Numbered from the stretch's first letter, positions 53,302 to 63,367 are shown. The stretch is 64,000 bases of DNA from an uncultured Burkholderiales bacterium (GCA_903871545.1 CAIQHG010000079.1:101301-165300); one strand, 5' to 3'. The notes: generated from the letters alone by a model not told the origin. A program made the numbers and translations.

Positions 53302-53865
53302 ATGTCAATTATCAACACGGTCGTCCAACCCTTTAAAAACCAAGCTTTCCACAACGGCAAATTCATCGAAGTAACTGAAGCATCACTCAAGGGTAAGTGG
53401 TCAGTTTTCATTTTTATGCCCGCTGCATTTACTTTCAATTGCCCAACAGAGGTCGAGGACGCTGCTGATAATTACGCGGAATTCCAAAAAGCTGGCGCAG
53501 AGGTTTACATCGTAACTACTGACACTCAGTTCTCCCACAAAGTTTGGCATGAGACATCCCCTGCAGTTGGTAAGGCTAAATTTCCATTAATCGGTGACCC
53601 AACTCACCATTTGACGCGTGCTTTTGGTGTTCACATTGAAGAAGAAGGTTTAGCACTTCGCGGAACTTTCATCATCAACCCCGCATGCGAAATCAAAACT
53701 GCAGAAGTACATGACAATTCAATTGCAAGAGATGTCAAAGAGACGCTTCGTAAGCTCAAGGCAGCCCAATATGTGGCGAAAAATCCTGGTCAAGTTTGCC
53801 CTGCCAAGTGGAATGAAGGCGCTAAGACATTGACGCCTTCATTGGATTTGGTTGGCAAGATCTAA
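53302..53865 (+). CDS. ahpC: Alkyl hydroperoxide reductase, peroxiredoxin subunit AhpC
   Basis: 187 residues from the ATG at 53302 (AAGGA ribosome site), the same length as the E. coli protein; the longer frame begins in the promoter region. The peroxidatic Cys is in [16 protein letters not shown] near residue 47 and the resolving Cys in [13 protein letters not shown] near 165. It reduces organic peroxides, H2O2 and peroxynitrite, and is recycled by AhpF, whose gene follows after about 110 bp. Confidence 0.97.
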   Translation: MSIINTVVQPFKNQAFHNGKFIEVTEASLKGKWSVFIFMPAAFTFNCPTEVEDAADNYAEFQKAGAEVYIVTTDTQFSHKVWHETSPAVGKAKFPLIGDPTHHLTRAFGVHIEEEGLALRGTFIINPACEIKTAEVHDNSIARDVKETLRKLKAAQYVAKNPGQVCPAKWNEGAKTLTPSLDLVGKI

Positions 53866-53978
53866 GCCGTCTCTCTGCTCAAAGGGGTGCCTACTATGCG
53901 CCCCTTTTGTCAGAGATCAGCTTCACATCCATTAGCAACACAAAGTTCTACACACATCATTTAACTCAAGGGAAAAAC

Positions 53979-55571
53979 ATGTTAGATACACAAATGAAAA
54001 CTCAACTACAAGCGTATCTTCAAAATTTACGTGAGCCCATTCGTTTGGTCGCGAGCCTGGACGGCAGTGAAAAAAGCACTGAGCTTCGTGAATTGTTAAC
54101 CCAGATTGCTGAGCTATCGGATAAGGTCTCTTACGATGAGTCTGGTAATGATGCCAGAAAGCCTTCTTTCGTTATTTTAAAAGACGGACACACTCGGGGA
54201 GTGAGGTTTGCCGCCATACCGATGGGACATGAGTTTACGTCCCTTGTTTTAGCATTACTTTGGACGGGGGGGCATCCTCCAAAAGTAGAGCCCGAGGTAC
54301 TCGAGCAAATCAAGGCATTGGATAGCAAGATGAAACTTGAAGTTTACATGTCCTTGTCGTGCCATAACTGTCCAGATGTGGTTCAAGCAGCAACATTGAT
54401 GTCAATTTATAACCCCCACATAGATACTACCATCATAGACGGCGCTTTGAATCAAGAGGAGGTGGATGAAAGGCAGGTGATGGCTGTGCCAATGATGTAT
54501 CTAAATGACCAGGTGTTCGGCTCTGGAAGAATGAGTTTGGAGGAAATTATTTCAAAACTGGACACGAAATCAGCAGAGCGTGAAGCCATCAAATTAAATA
54601 ACAAAGAACCGTTTGATATGTTGATCGTTGGAGGTGGCCCTGCCGGCGCTGCAGCGGCGGTTTACGCCGCTCGCAAAGGCATACGTGTAGGCGTTGCCGC
54701 AGAGCGTTTTGGAGGTCAAACCAATGACACCATGGCCATTGAAAATTACATCTCTGTTTTAGAAACTGATGGACCAAAATTTGCTGCTGCTTTAGATGCT
54801 CAGGTTCGACGCTACGGAGTAGACATCATGAACATGCAACGTGTCGTTAAAGTCGTACCCCCAGCAAAAATTGGAGATTTCGTACAAGTGCATATGGAAA
54901 ATGGTGGGGTATTGAACGCACGGACAATCATCTTATCAACGGGGGCTCGATGGAAAAATGTAAATGTTCCAGGCGAACAAGAATACAAAAATAAGGGCGT
55001 GGCCTATTGCCCTCATTGTGATGGTCCCCTCTTTAAGGGCAAACGAGTGGCTGTGATTGGGGGAGGTAACTCCGGGGTCGAAGCTGCTATTGATTTGGCT
55101 GGAGTTGTCCAGCACGTGACTCTTTTTGAATATGCGGACTCATTAAAGGCAGACGCCGTTTTGGTGGATAAATTAAAGAGTCTGAGTAACGTCACTATCC
55201 ATGTAAGCGCGCAAACCACTGAAATCACGGGAGACGGCAAAATCGTAAACGGTATGCGGTTTAAAGACAGACTAACCAATACAGAGCACAGTGTAGAGTT
55301 GGCGGGTGTGTTTGTTCAAATTGGTTTAGTACCGAACACCGAGTTTTTGAAGGGCACTATTGAGCTCAGTAAGTTTGGTGAAATCATGATTGACCAAAAA
55401 TGTCATACCAACGTTGCAGGTGTTTTCGCTGCTGGTGATGCAACCACTGTGCCATACAAACAAATCGTCATCGCTGCCGGCGAAGGATCAAAAGCTGCAC
55501 TTAGTGCCTTTGATTATTTGATTCGCACGCCCGCTCCCGCCACACTACTAGAAACTGCAATGGTTGAGTGA
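53979..55571 (+). CDS. ahpF: Alkyl hydroperoxide reductase, flavoprotein subunit AhpF
   Basis: 530 residues from the ATG at 53979 (AAGGGA ribosome site); the frame extends 24 codons upstream without homology. The N-terminal tandem thioredoxin-fold domain has the CxxC pair [11 protein letters not shown] near residue 128. The FAD motif [20 protein letters not shown] is near 214, the second redox pair [13 protein letters not shown] near 347, and the NADH motif [19 protein letters not shown] just after. It passes electrons from NADH to AhpC. Confidence 0.97.
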   Translation: MLDTQMKTQLQAYLQNLREPIRLVASLDGSEKSTELRELLTQIAELSDKVSYDESGNDARKPSFVILKDGHTRGVRFAAIPMGHEFTSLVLALLWTGGHPPKVEPEVLEQIKALDSKMKLEVYMSLSCHNCPDVVQAATLMSIYNPHIDTTIIDGALNQEEVDERQVMAVPMMYLNDQVFGSGRMSLEEIISKLDTKSAEREAIKLNNKEPFDMLIVGGGPAGAAAAVYAARKGIRVGVAAERFGGQTNDTMAIENYISVLETDGPKFAAALDAQVRRYGVDIMNMQRVVKVVPPAKIGDFVQVHMENGGVLNARTIILSTGARWKNVNVPGEQEYKNKGVAYCPHCDGPLFKGKRVAVIGGGNSGVEAAIDLAGVVQHVTLFEYADSLKADAVLVDKLKSLSNVTIHVSAQTTEITGDGKIVNGMRFKDRLTNTEHSVELAGVFVQIGLVPNTEFLKGTIELSKFGEIMIDQKCHTNVAGVFAAGDATTVPYKQIVIAAGEGSKAALSAFDYLIRTPAPATLLETAMVE

Positions 55572-55585
55572 CTTTAGACAACATG

Positions 55586-55606
55586 CCCTAAACCCAGTGT
55601 TTAGGG
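55586..55606 (+). terminator. Candidate terminator hairpin after ahpF
   Basis: CCCTAAAC-CCAGT-GTTTAGGG forms a perfect 8-bp stem 14 bp after the ahpF stop. The following sequence is only moderately T-rich (a T run appears near 55636-55646). Confidence 0.45.
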
Positions 55607-55744
55607 TACCCTTTGGGGTGCAAATTTACTACTATTTGTTGTTTTTGCCCCCCCCCTACCACCACACACACACCAACTAAACGAATGCTTTGGAGAACTG
55701 TTTTTCAGTTATTTAAACGAGTAGTGCTTAATATCGAACATTTC

Positions 55745-58700
55745 CTAATTACATCCGCAGCCTATACCCGAATAATCGATTGAAGTATTTGCATTTGTTA
55801 TACATCCGTAGTTATAAGAAACTAATTTATTATCCACTCTCTTCGAAGCAGATTGGTCAGGTGTTTTAACAAAGGGTGCATTATTTCCTAAGAGAATTTC
55901 ATTCATTTTTTTAGCTATTAATCTATTTTTATAAGCTGGTTTTATCTTGGCAAGTTTTTTATTGATTTGCAGTCCCACAGGTTTTTTAGTTACGTGAGCT
56001 AAATTAGCCTTGTATTTTAATGTGGCTCCTTGTTGTTTCGAATTAAGATTCGACGCAACACGTTTTGGTTTTTTATTCTTAGGCTTTATTATTTTTATTG
56101 AAGAATTTAAAGCGACTGGAGTTGAAAATACAAATTTATCTGTGCAATTCTTTTCCTTAGAATTAAAGAGAAATATATTTTCTTTTTCATTCAGTAATTT
56201 TAAATTAATTGGAACATTATTTAAGGGTATTTCCTCTGTAAGCGATTTAACAGAGACGTTGTAATCTTCAGTCTCACTTTTATTGGAAACTTGCGTTCCA
56301 ATTGAAAAATCTAAAAGCTGATTTTCGCTTGAATTTACTAAATTTTGTAAGTTGTTTAATTTACTTAATCCCTTTGTCGAATCAATTATGAGTGCACTCG
56401 CAACATTGGTTTGTTCAATGAAACTGACAACAGGTTTAGTCCCTGTAAGTAATCCGTTTTTTACTCCCACTTCGTTAAGTGGTGCTTGATCAATTTCGAG
56501 GCTTCCGTTTGTGTAAGTGATGGCGTAGTTAGAGAGTCCATTGCCCGTGGCTGCAAAGAGATGATCTGAGTACACCGTTGTGCTTGCATTAATGCCGCTC
56601 GCTAACCCGCTCACTCCGGTTAAGGTGTCAGTGCCCATTAAACCCGCAAAGCTGAGCGCACTAAGTGAGTTGTTGATGGTTTTTGCTGCGCCGTATGTGG
56701 TGACGGTGTTTGCACCTATCACGTTAAGCGGTGCTTGTGTGATGCCAAGGCTACCGTTGTTATAAACAACACTGTAATTACTTAGGGCAGTGCCGCTCAC
56801 ACTCAGTTGGTCCAGGTATGCAAGAGGGTTGTAGTTTGTGGCAACCGCGTAACCAGTGATTGTGAAGGCATCAGATCCTTTTGCCCCAGAGTAAGAGGCG
56901 CCAGTATTGGTTTGTGCGCTTGCGTTGTACTGGACTAAATTATTGGAGCCCGTCACAATTAGTGATGCTTGTCCAATGGAGAGGCTACCATCCGTGTAAG
57001 TGATCGCGTAGTTAGACAGACCAGTGCCTGTGGCTGCAAAGAGATGATCGGGGTAGGCAGTTGCGCTTGCGTTAACACCGCTTGCTAAACCACTCACTCC
57101 GGTTAGAGTATCCGAGCCCTTAAGGCCAGCGAAACTTTGCGCACTGATAGAGTTGTTGATGGTTTTTGCACTGTAGGTGGAGATGGTGTTTGCCCCAGTC
57201 ACGTTAAGCGGTGCTTGTCCAATGGTGAGACTTCCGTTTGTGTAAGTGATCGCGTAGTTGGAGAGTCCAGTGCCAGTGGCTGCAAAGAGGTTGTCTGGGT
57301 ACGCAGTTGCGCTTGCATTAAAACCACTTGCCAAACCGCTCACGCCGGTTAGAGTATCAGAGCCCTTAAGGCCAGCGAAACTTTGCGCACTGATAGAGTT
57401 TTTGATGGTTGTTGCACTGTAGGTGGAGATGGTGTTTGCCCCTGTCACGTTAAGCGGCGCTTGTCCAATGGTGAGACTGCCGTTTGTGTAAGTGATTGCG
57501 TAGTTGGAGAGTCCATTGCCGGTGGCTGCAAAAAGATGATCTGGATACGCCGTTGTACTTGCGTTAACACCGCTTGCCAATCCGCTTACTCCGCTTAAGG
57601 TGTCAGTGCCAAGTAAACCTGCAGAGCTAAGTGGACTTATCGAGTTGTTGATTGTTGCCCCAACATAGACTGAGAGAGTGTTTGCACCAATAACGTTGAG
57701 TGGTGCTTGTGTAATGCTTAGGCTGCCGTTGTTATATGCGACTTTGTAGTTGCTCAGAGCACTGCCGGTCAAACTCAACTGGTCCGGGTATGCAAGAGGG
57801 TTGTAGTTTGTAGCACTTGCGTAGCCAGTGATTGTGAATGCGTCCGATCCTTTTGCCCCGGAGTAAGAGGCGCCAGTATTGGTTTGTGCGCTTGCGTTGT
57901 ATTGGACTGAATTATTGGAGCCCGTTACAGTAAGTGATGCTTGTCCAATACTAAGGCTACCATTGGTGTAAGTGATCGCGTAGTTAGAGAGCCCAGTGCC
58001 TGTGGCTGCAAAGAGATGATCTGGGTACGCAGTTGCGCTTGCGTTAACACCGCTTGCTAAACCACTTACTCCAGTAAGTGTGTCAGTGCCCATTAAACCT
58101 GTATAACTCAGTGAACTTAGCGAGTTAGTTTGAACGGCTGTATTGTAGGTTGTTAAAGCATTGCTCCCATTGATAACTAATGGTGTCGTATTTATACGAA
58201 GGTCACCGCTTGCATATTCGATAATATATCCGGTTTGATTGGAATATAAACCGCTTGGCACAATAGAATAAACGCCTACATTGATTGCGGTATTCCATGA
58301 GCCACCGTAATTTACCGCACCCAACAGATTGTTATTTTTTGGTATTGAATATGAAACTGTATTTAGAACTGCAAATGTTTGTCCACTGTAAATCTCTGCC
58401 TGATTAGATGCAGTTACTGTAATTGGAGTCATAAATGATCTTAACAAGGGGAATGTTTGCCCAGAATATTGAATCCAAGTATTACTGAAATCCCATCCAG
58501 CGAAGCTACCTTGTTCTAGCATTTGGGTATTTGTGAGGCCGGACCCCCCTCCCACTGAGCTAATAGGTGCGGTAGTGATATTCCAAAAGCTATTGTTAAC
58601 GGGGCCTGAAGTTGCGCCCACAATAGCCCCTGTGCCTGCCCCGCCGGCAACACCTCCCGAAGCATAACTATTCGTAATCGCTCCGGACGTGATTGACCCG

Positions 58701-61072
58701 ATAAGGCCACCCGTTCCAGCAGCGCCAATCACATTGCCAGTCGCATAGGAATCGGTTACGTTACCCGAGGTCGAGGACCCAATAAGTCCACCCGTCCCTG
58801 CCGCCCCATTTACGCTGCCCGTAGCAAAACTGCCGCTTACACTGCCAGATGTCATTGATCCCAACAATCCACCCGTTCCAGCGTTGCCGAATACGTTTCC
58901 AGTTGCATAGCTTGAGCTGATAATGCCAGAGTTCACTGAACCCAGTACTCCACCTGTGCCAGCAGCACCAGTGATTACACCGGTTGCATAGCTATTTATA
59001 ATTTTTCCGGTATTGCTACTTCCAACCAAACCACCCGTTCCCGCACCCCCGATAACGCTGCCAGTGTTGTAGCTATTATTTATGATGCTTGCGTCATTGT
59101 TTCCTATGATTCCACCTGTCCCTGCACCGCCTAGGGTCGTTCCACCAATCAAACCTAAATTTTGAATCGTATTTGTACCCGTGCTAGCGCCGATCAACCC
59201 AATATTAGGGTTACCTGACTGGCTGATGGAGAGATTAGTGATGGTGTGTCCTAAACCATCCAAATTTCCGCTAAATCCGGCCGCTGCGCTCCCTATTGGA
59301 GCAAAGCCGTAGTTGCTGTTCCACGAAGATGTGATGGTTGCGTCTATATTTGAGCCGAGCGCAAAGTTTCCAGTTAAAGCTCCGTTTATTCCTTGTAAAT
59401 CTAGTGCGCTTACACTTCCCTCTGAGCCTAAAGCATTGATTACAAAGTAATTGATAGTTGGTCCATCATACCCAAGTTGCGTGCTGAAATTATTTCCTGT
59501 GGATAGGTTGATGGGTGCGTTAACAAAATAATTAGATAAGTTTCCAGCAGTCACGGATTGCTGACCGTACTGTAAAATTAGTTTCGCGCTGGTTCCTGTC
59601 GACGTGATTGGACTATTTACATAAATATTGTTTTGCGCATTTAAAGTTAGAGATGAATTGCTGCTCCAATTTATTGAATCATTTACATTTATATTTCCAG
59701 AATTACCGGAAATTCCTAAAGAACTTAATATAACAACATTTGTACTTGCTAAATTTGTAGAAAGAGTGGCACCTGTAACGTCGCCTCCACTGAGCGCGAC
59801 CGTAAAATCAGGTGGATCTATTGTCCAATTACCAGTAATACCGTTACTAGCCGCTGTACTTATCTTTGCGTCTGCAGAAATCTGAACATGTTGAGCCGAG
59901 GTCTCAATGCTGCCCCCGTTGCCTGCTCTATTACCACCATTTGCACTTATGTTTCCGCCAACCTTTACAAGACCCATCGCATTAGATGGATCAACAATAA
60001 GAGAAATCGTTCCACCATTGCTACCCTTACCTGTATCTGCGGAACTGGGATTTTTATTTAGATTTGTGGCTGCATCGGCATGAATAGCACCACTATTTAT
60101 GACCTCATCACTTGCTTGCAAAATGATACGCCCACCATTTTTTGTGATTCCATTTGCCTCTATGATTCCTGAGTTGATGACGCTTGCATTTAACTTATTA
60201 AAAGCAAATGGCGTTAATCCTAGGGCACCATTCGGTCCGCGTATAGCCGAATTGTTATCTATTAAGGAATTAAGGAGTGAGGGTTTAACGCTTATACTTT
60301 GCAGCGATGTCAGCGCATCAAAATTCAACGTGATGGTTTGACCTCCTGCTATTAACGCAATCGTGCCCTCCTGGGCTAAGAGCATTCCGTTGTTGATGAC
60401 TTCTGGGGCAAGTAAAGCAATATAGCCCCCCGTTGCAGCTTTAATAGTTCCGTCATTGATAATCGAGCCCTTATGATTACTAATAAAGGTGGATCCCCCG
60501 TTCATGAAATCTGCGCTCCCTATTTGGTCCGTACTCGCAGCGATAGATCCAACACTTACGCTTGCTGTGGGGGAGAAATAGATGCCGCTTGGGTTAATTA
60601 AATAAACTTGTCCATTAGAGTTAAGGTGGCCATAAATCTGGCTAATTGCAGGACTGTTTATTTGGTTAAGTGTTACTGAGGACGTACTTGGCTGATTAAA
60701 ATTGACAGTTGCATTCGCTCCAATGTCAAATTGATTCCAGTTAATAAGGGCACGGCTGGTAGACTGATTAATTGTCATCGTGCTGGCGGTGGTGCTGAAG
60801 TTTGCGATACCTGAGGAAACCGTCCCTCCAACAGGCAGTTGAATAAGAGAGGGTGGTCCAGCAAGTCCAGCGCCCGATACCATCAGCAAACAGACTTGAA
60901 CTACTGTGTGGCGTTTTTGTCTAGAAATGGACAGCTCTTTGCCATTTGAGCTCGTAATTTCGCTTACACAGATCCACGAAACACTAATGATGCTCCAGAT
61001 TACTTTATAGATGTGGTTTAGAGGATTAGACGTTTTGTATCGCCTTAAAAGGAGAGGGATGCATTTAACCAA
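55745..61072 (-). CDS. Two-partner secretion exoprotein (TpsA), filamentous-haemagglutinin-like, with GLUG and MBG repeats
   Basis: 1775 residues if started at the TTG at 61072. Near residue 19 begins an extended signal peptide (NHIYKVIWSIISVSWICVSE, as in TPS proteins), then a hydrophobic export segment. The TPS secretion domain (about 75-330) contains NQINSPAISQIYGHLNSNG and YLINPSGIYF. Seven GLUG-type repeats of 27 residues follow near 630-820, then seven MBG/YDG-type repeats of about 82 residues (about 960-1530). The tail is Lys-rich and ends GIGCGCN, with further Cys in EKNCTDK and NYGC. It is a secreted or surface-held adhesin. Its start overlaps the transporter gene, which lies upstream in the same operon. 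Confidence 0.9.
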   Translation of the reverse strand: MVKCIPLLLRRYKTSNPLNHIYKVIWSIISVSWICVSEITSSNGKELSISRQKRHTVVQVCLLMVSGAGLAGPPSLIQLPVGGTVSSGIANFSTTASTMTINQSTSRALINWNQFDIGANATVNFNQPSTSSVTLNQINSPAISQIYGHLNSNGQVYLINPSGIYFSPTASVSVGSIAASTDQIGSADFMNGGSTFISNHKGSIINDGTIKAATGGYIALLAPEVINNGMLLAQEGTIALIAGGQTITLNFDALTSLQSISVKPSLLNSLIDNNSAIRGPNGALGLTPFAFNKLNASVINSGIIEANGITKNGGRIILQASDEVINSGAIHADAATNLNKNPSSADTGKGSNGGTISLIVDPSNAMGLVKVGGNISANGGNRAGNGGSIETSAQHVQISADAKISTAASNGITGNWTIDPPDFTVALSGGDVTGATLSTNLASTNVVILSSLGISGNSGNINVNDSINWSSNSSLTLNAQNNIYVNSPITSTGTSAKLILQYGQQSVTAGNLSNYFVNAPINLSTGNNFSTQLGYDGPTINYFVINALGSEGSVSALDLQGINGALTGNFALGSNIDATITSSWNSNYGFAPIGSAAAGFSGNLDGLGHTITNLSISQSGNPNIGLIGASTGTNTIQNLGLIGGTTLGGAGTGGIIGNNDASIINNSYNTGSVIGGAGTGGLVGSSNTGKIINSYATGVITGAAGTGGVLGSVNSGIISSSYATGNVFGNAGTGGLLGSMTSGSVSGSFATGSVNGAAGTGGLIGSSTSGNVTDSYATGNVIGAAGTGGLIGSITSGAITNSYASGGVAGGAGTGAIVGATSGPVNNSFWNITTAPISSVGGGSGLTNTQMLEQGSFAGWDFSNTWIQYSGQTFPLLRSFMTPITVTASNQAEIYSGQTFAVLNTVSYSIPKNNNLLGAVNYGGSWNTAINVGVYSIVPSGLYSNQTGYIIEYASGDLRINTTPLVINGSNALTTYNTAVQTNSLSSLSYTGLMGTDTLTGVSGLASGVNASATAYPDHLFAATGTGLSNYAITYTNGSLSIGQASLTVTGSNNSVQYNASAQTNTGASYSGAKGSDAFTITGYASATNYNPLAYPDQLSLTGSALSNYKVAYNNGSLSITQAPLNVIGANTLSVYVGATINNSISPLSSAGLLGTDTLSGVSGLASGVNASTTAYPDHLFAATGNGLSNYAITYTNGSLTIGQAPLNVTGANTISTYSATTIKNSISAQSFAGLKGSDTLTGVSGLASGFNASATAYPDNLFAATGTGLSNYAITYTNGSLTIGQAPLNVTGANTISTYSAKTINNSISAQSFAGLKGSDTLTGVSGLASGVNASATAYPDHLFAATGTGLSNYAITYTDGSLSIGQASLIVTGSNNLVQYNASAQTNTGASYSGAKGSDAFTITGYAVATNYNPLAYLDQLSVSGTALSNYSVVYNNGSLGITQAPLNVIGANTVTTYGAAKTINNSLSALSFAGLMGTDTLTGVSGLASGINASTTVYSDHLFAATGNGLSNYAITYTNGSLEIDQAPLNEVGVKNGLLTGTKPVVSFIEQTNVASALIIDSTKGLSKLNNLQNLVNSSENQLLDFSIGTQVSNKSETEDYNVSVKSLTEEIPLNNVPINLKLLNEKENIFLFNSKEKNCTDKFVFSTPVALNSSIKIIKPKNKKPKRVASNLNSKQQGATLKYKANLAHVTKKPVGLQINKKLAKIKPAYKNRLIAKKMNEILLGNNAPFVKTPDQSASKRVDNKLVSYNYGCITNANTSIDYSGIGCGCN
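56480..58190 (-). repeat. MBG/YDG-type tandem repeat array, seven units
   Basis: Using GCTTG as marker, unit boundaries fall at 56484, 56733, 56967, 57213, 57459, 57705, 57939 and about 58185, giving unit lengths 249, 234, 246, 246, 246, 234 and 246 bp. Two unit types exist: a long one (TGVSGLASG ... LFAATGTGLSNYAITYTNGS) and a short one (SNN-VQYNASAQTNTGASYS). Their order is long-short-long-long-long-short-long. Units at 56967-57459 are nearly identical at DNA level. Confidence 0.9.
58626..59192 (-). repeat. GLUG-type tandem repeats, seven units of 81 bp
   Basis: The stretch CCACCCGT-CC-GC recurs at 58707, 58788, 58869, 58950, 59031 and 59112 with an exact 81-bp period and a variant copy at 58626. 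Each unit encodes 27 residues with the pattern GAAGTGGLIGS-x-SG-x(4)-SYATG. Confidence 0.9.
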
Positions 61073-62751
61073 AAACGGTTAGAGGCTAAGCCGCCGTTGG
61101 CGATAAAAGTTTCATATATTGAGGTCGGCAAAGTTCCAATTCGCCGTGCCCAAATTGCTTTAAGCTTTAATCCATTCGAACCTGTCCAGACCAAACTAGT
61201 GCCTACTCCTTGTAAAGAGTACCCGTTATCGCTCGGTGCGCCCGAGAAGTTACTTTGCTTATAAGTTTGAATATTTGCATAATCGTAAAATTGGCTAAGC
61301 GTAAAGTTAGAGGGTAAGTTCTCAAAGATCTCCACACTTTGCGTAATACCTTGATTTGCATTTCCTTGACCCGTCGCGTATGAGCGCACACCGTAGGGGC
61401 CTCCCAAATACATTTGTTCGGAGGCGTCCATATTCTTACTGGCCACTTGCCCCGAGACACCTACCAAGATAGCTACATTAGAGGAAACAGTTTGCTGACG
61501 ACTTAAGGAGTAATGAAGTTTATTAAAACCTCCGTTGATACCAGGTCCGTTTGTATCCGAGGTCAAAGACGGCGAGTTGCTGAGATTGACCCGGCCACTT
61601 GAGGCGTAAATTGAAAGCGAATTTACAGCGCCTCCACCAAAGTTATCTAGTCTATTGCCGTATATGCCACTTTGAAAAACCGACGTGCTGTACTGACTGG
61701 ATGTTGCGCTATTTGCGTAATTTAAGAAACTACTGAAGTTGTAGTTGAGGAGTAAATAAAGATTAGAGGGTTTGCTGCGCAAAAGGGGATAGGTAAGCTC
61801 TGCGCCATTTGTGCTTGATAGTCCGTTAATATTAAGTTGAGCAAAGCCTGCATCCGTAACTTTGTAGGTCAGGTAGCTTGTATTTACACCAATGCGAAGA
61901 CCGTTTTCTCCGACAGGAACTGTAAGTGCCAAGCGGTCGTAACTCGTGCCTGAGGAATAAAGCCCGTAATAAGCCACTTGTTCACCTAGATTTAAGGGAC
62001 CATTTACATTGAAACTCGCCGTGAAGCGGTTGATACCGGTGGATTTTTGACCAAAGTTGTCCACGCCAATGGTCCCGTCCAGGGCGGGCTTATCTGTGAT
62101 AACTAATAGGAGAACGGTCTCACCAGGGGATGCGCCTTGCTCAAGGGAGCTGCTAACTTGAAGATCTGGTTGGTCATTTAAAGTCAATATTGCGCGATCA
62201 AGTGTGGTGGATGACAAATGGGTGCCAAGTGGTATTGAGCTATAGATCCAAGATTCAACTCTTTTGGTATCGATTCTTTTAGATTTATTTTCAATATGGA
62301 TACCGCCAAGAAGAGCTTCATAAATTTGAAAATGAACAATTCCGCTTGTGATGTCTTGTTGGGGTAACATCGCACGAACAATCCAACCTCTTCGGTGGTA
62401 TTCAAGAGTAATACGATCTGTTAATTCTTGTAAATCTTTGAATGAAAGAGGCCTATTTAGATAGCTTTTAGCAAGTTCCGATAAGGTCTCATTTGAGATT
62501 TTAGAGTTCCCATTGAATTTAAACTGATTGACCGAGAACACCAAACTGGGTTGTTTTAAGGGCTCCTCTTTTGGGAACTCCAATTTTATATCGGGCAAGG
62601 GTAAATACGGCGCAGGCACCTCAGATTTGATGCCTTGCAAGATGGAGCCAGCAGATGTTAGTTGAGCAAGTGAGTTTTGAACAATAGAGCAATTAATAAG
62701 AAAAAAAACAAATTGAAAAAGTATTTTTTTATGAATTTTAAATAAACACAT
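61045..62751 (-). CDS. Two-partner secretion outer-membrane transporter (TpsB, FhaC/ShlB family)
   Basis: 568 residues. A signal peptide (ILFQFVFFLINCSIVQNSLA) precedes a short linker and two POTRA domains (about 70-215; the first has FKFNGNSKISNETLSELAKS, the second LLGGIHIENKSKRIDTKRVE). The 16-strand barrel follows from about 225 and ends in a terminal Phe (NASLSF). The loop-6 motif GGPYGVRSYATGQGN has VRSY where VRGY/VRAY is usual. It exports the 1775-residue exoprotein, whose frame begins within the last codons of this gene. Confidence 0.95.
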   Translation of the reverse strand: MCLFKIHKKILFQFVFFLINCSIVQNSLAQLTSAGSILQGIKSEVPAPYLPLPDIKLEFPKEEPLKQPSLVFSVNQFKFNGNSKISNETLSELAKSYLNRPLSFKDLQELTDRITLEYHRRGWIVRAMLPQQDITSGIVHFQIYEALLGGIHIENKSKRIDTKRVESWIYSSIPLGTHLSSTTLDRAILTLNDQPDLQVSSSLEQGASPGETVLLLVITDKPALDGTIGVDNFGQKSTGINRFTASFNVNGPLNLGEQVAYYGLYSSGTSYDRLALTVPVGENGLRIGVNTSYLTYKVTDAGFAQLNINGLSSTNGAELTYPLLRSKPSNLYLLLNYNFSSFLNYANSATSSQYSTSVFQSGIYGNRLDNFGGGAVNSLSIYASSGRVNLSNSPSLTSDTNGPGINGGFNKLHYSLSRQQTVSSNVAILVGVSGQVASKNMDASEQMYLGGPYGVRSYATGQGNANQGITQSVEIFENLPSNFTLSQFYDYANIQTYKQSNFSGAPSDNGYSLQGVGTSLVWTGSNGLKLKAIWARRIGTLPTSIYETFIANGGLASNRFWLNASLSF

Positions 62752-63050
62752 GACTTTAAATTTAGGAGAATATTTAATGTGCTAATTTAAATGAATTTAT
62801 AGCGATTCATTAACTTTAATATACCCGCTTGAGCATATCTGTTTGCTAGCTCACACTTATGAGTTAATTGGCACTCTGATTGCAGAGGGTTTGACAATTA
62901 AATCGTATTGATATTTGTCAAAAACATATAAAAATTAAATAGATAATAAAGAAAATTAGAGTAAAGTTAGTTTTTTAAAAGTCACTAAAAGATTTTTAAA
63001 AATAACTCTTTTTAAAGATACACCAGTAATTAAAGTAAAAGGAAATTAAC
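62752..63050. other. Non-coding A+T-rich region between the TPS operon and the 60-residue ORF
   Basis: About 300 bp containing the leftward promoter of the secretion operon and the rightward promoter of the small gene. Sequence is strongly A+T-rich (near 62930-63030). No gene is seen. Confidence 0.5.
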
Positions 63051-63233
63051 ATGAACCTTGATCATGAAATTTATTATCTTTATCTTAATGAGCTTAGAAG
63101 CTCTAGAAACACTAACATGCTTAAAGCCAGTAGGTACCTCGAAGCTGAGTTCGGCTTAGATACCAAAAAAGCGACGGAGCTACTGGCTGAATGGATTGCT
63201 TTGCCAATGACTTACCATGAGTTTTTAGTGTAA
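63051..63233 (+). CDS. Small protein of unknown function (60 residues)
   Basis: A good ribosome site (AAAGGA, 8 bp before the ATG) and an even reading frame support a real gene. The protein is acidic and helical: MNLDHEIYYLYLNELRSSRN, then ASRYLEAEFGLDTKKATELL and a final WIALPMTYHEFLV. The middle resembles a short helix-turn-helix-like or regulatory module. I do not recognise a named family. It stands alone, between a divergent secretion operon and a convergent outer-membrane protein gene. Confidence 0.65.
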   Translation: MNLDHEIYYLYLNELRSSRNTNMLKASRYLEAEFGLDTKKATELLAEWIALPMTYHEFLV

Positions 63234-63325
63234 AAATATTTATTTACATCAGAATTCAAATGTTCATTAATCCTTATTCCCCTACTTATATCAAACCTCG
63301 GTTTTTTACCATTGCCTTTGAATAA

Positions 63326-63351
63326 AAAAAGTCTGCCAAAGCAGACTTTTT
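63326..63351. terminator. Bidirectional terminator
   Basis: AAAAAGTCTGC-CAAA-GCAGACTTTTT forms a strong stem with A run on one side and T run on the other, between the 60-residue ORF and the convergent barrel gene; it can end both transcripts. Confidence 0.9.
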
Positions 63352-63367
63352 ACTCAAGCCGGTATGT

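Noticed and set aside
55648..55656. Run of nine C near the exoprotein 3' end
   Set aside because: It lies after the stop codons of both neighbouring genes, so slippage would not change a coding frame or a promoter.
56480..59192. Regular repeats considered as a CRISPR array
   Set aside because: Units are in frame, 81 or 234-249 bp long and encode GLUG- and MBG-type protein repeats; there are no spacers.
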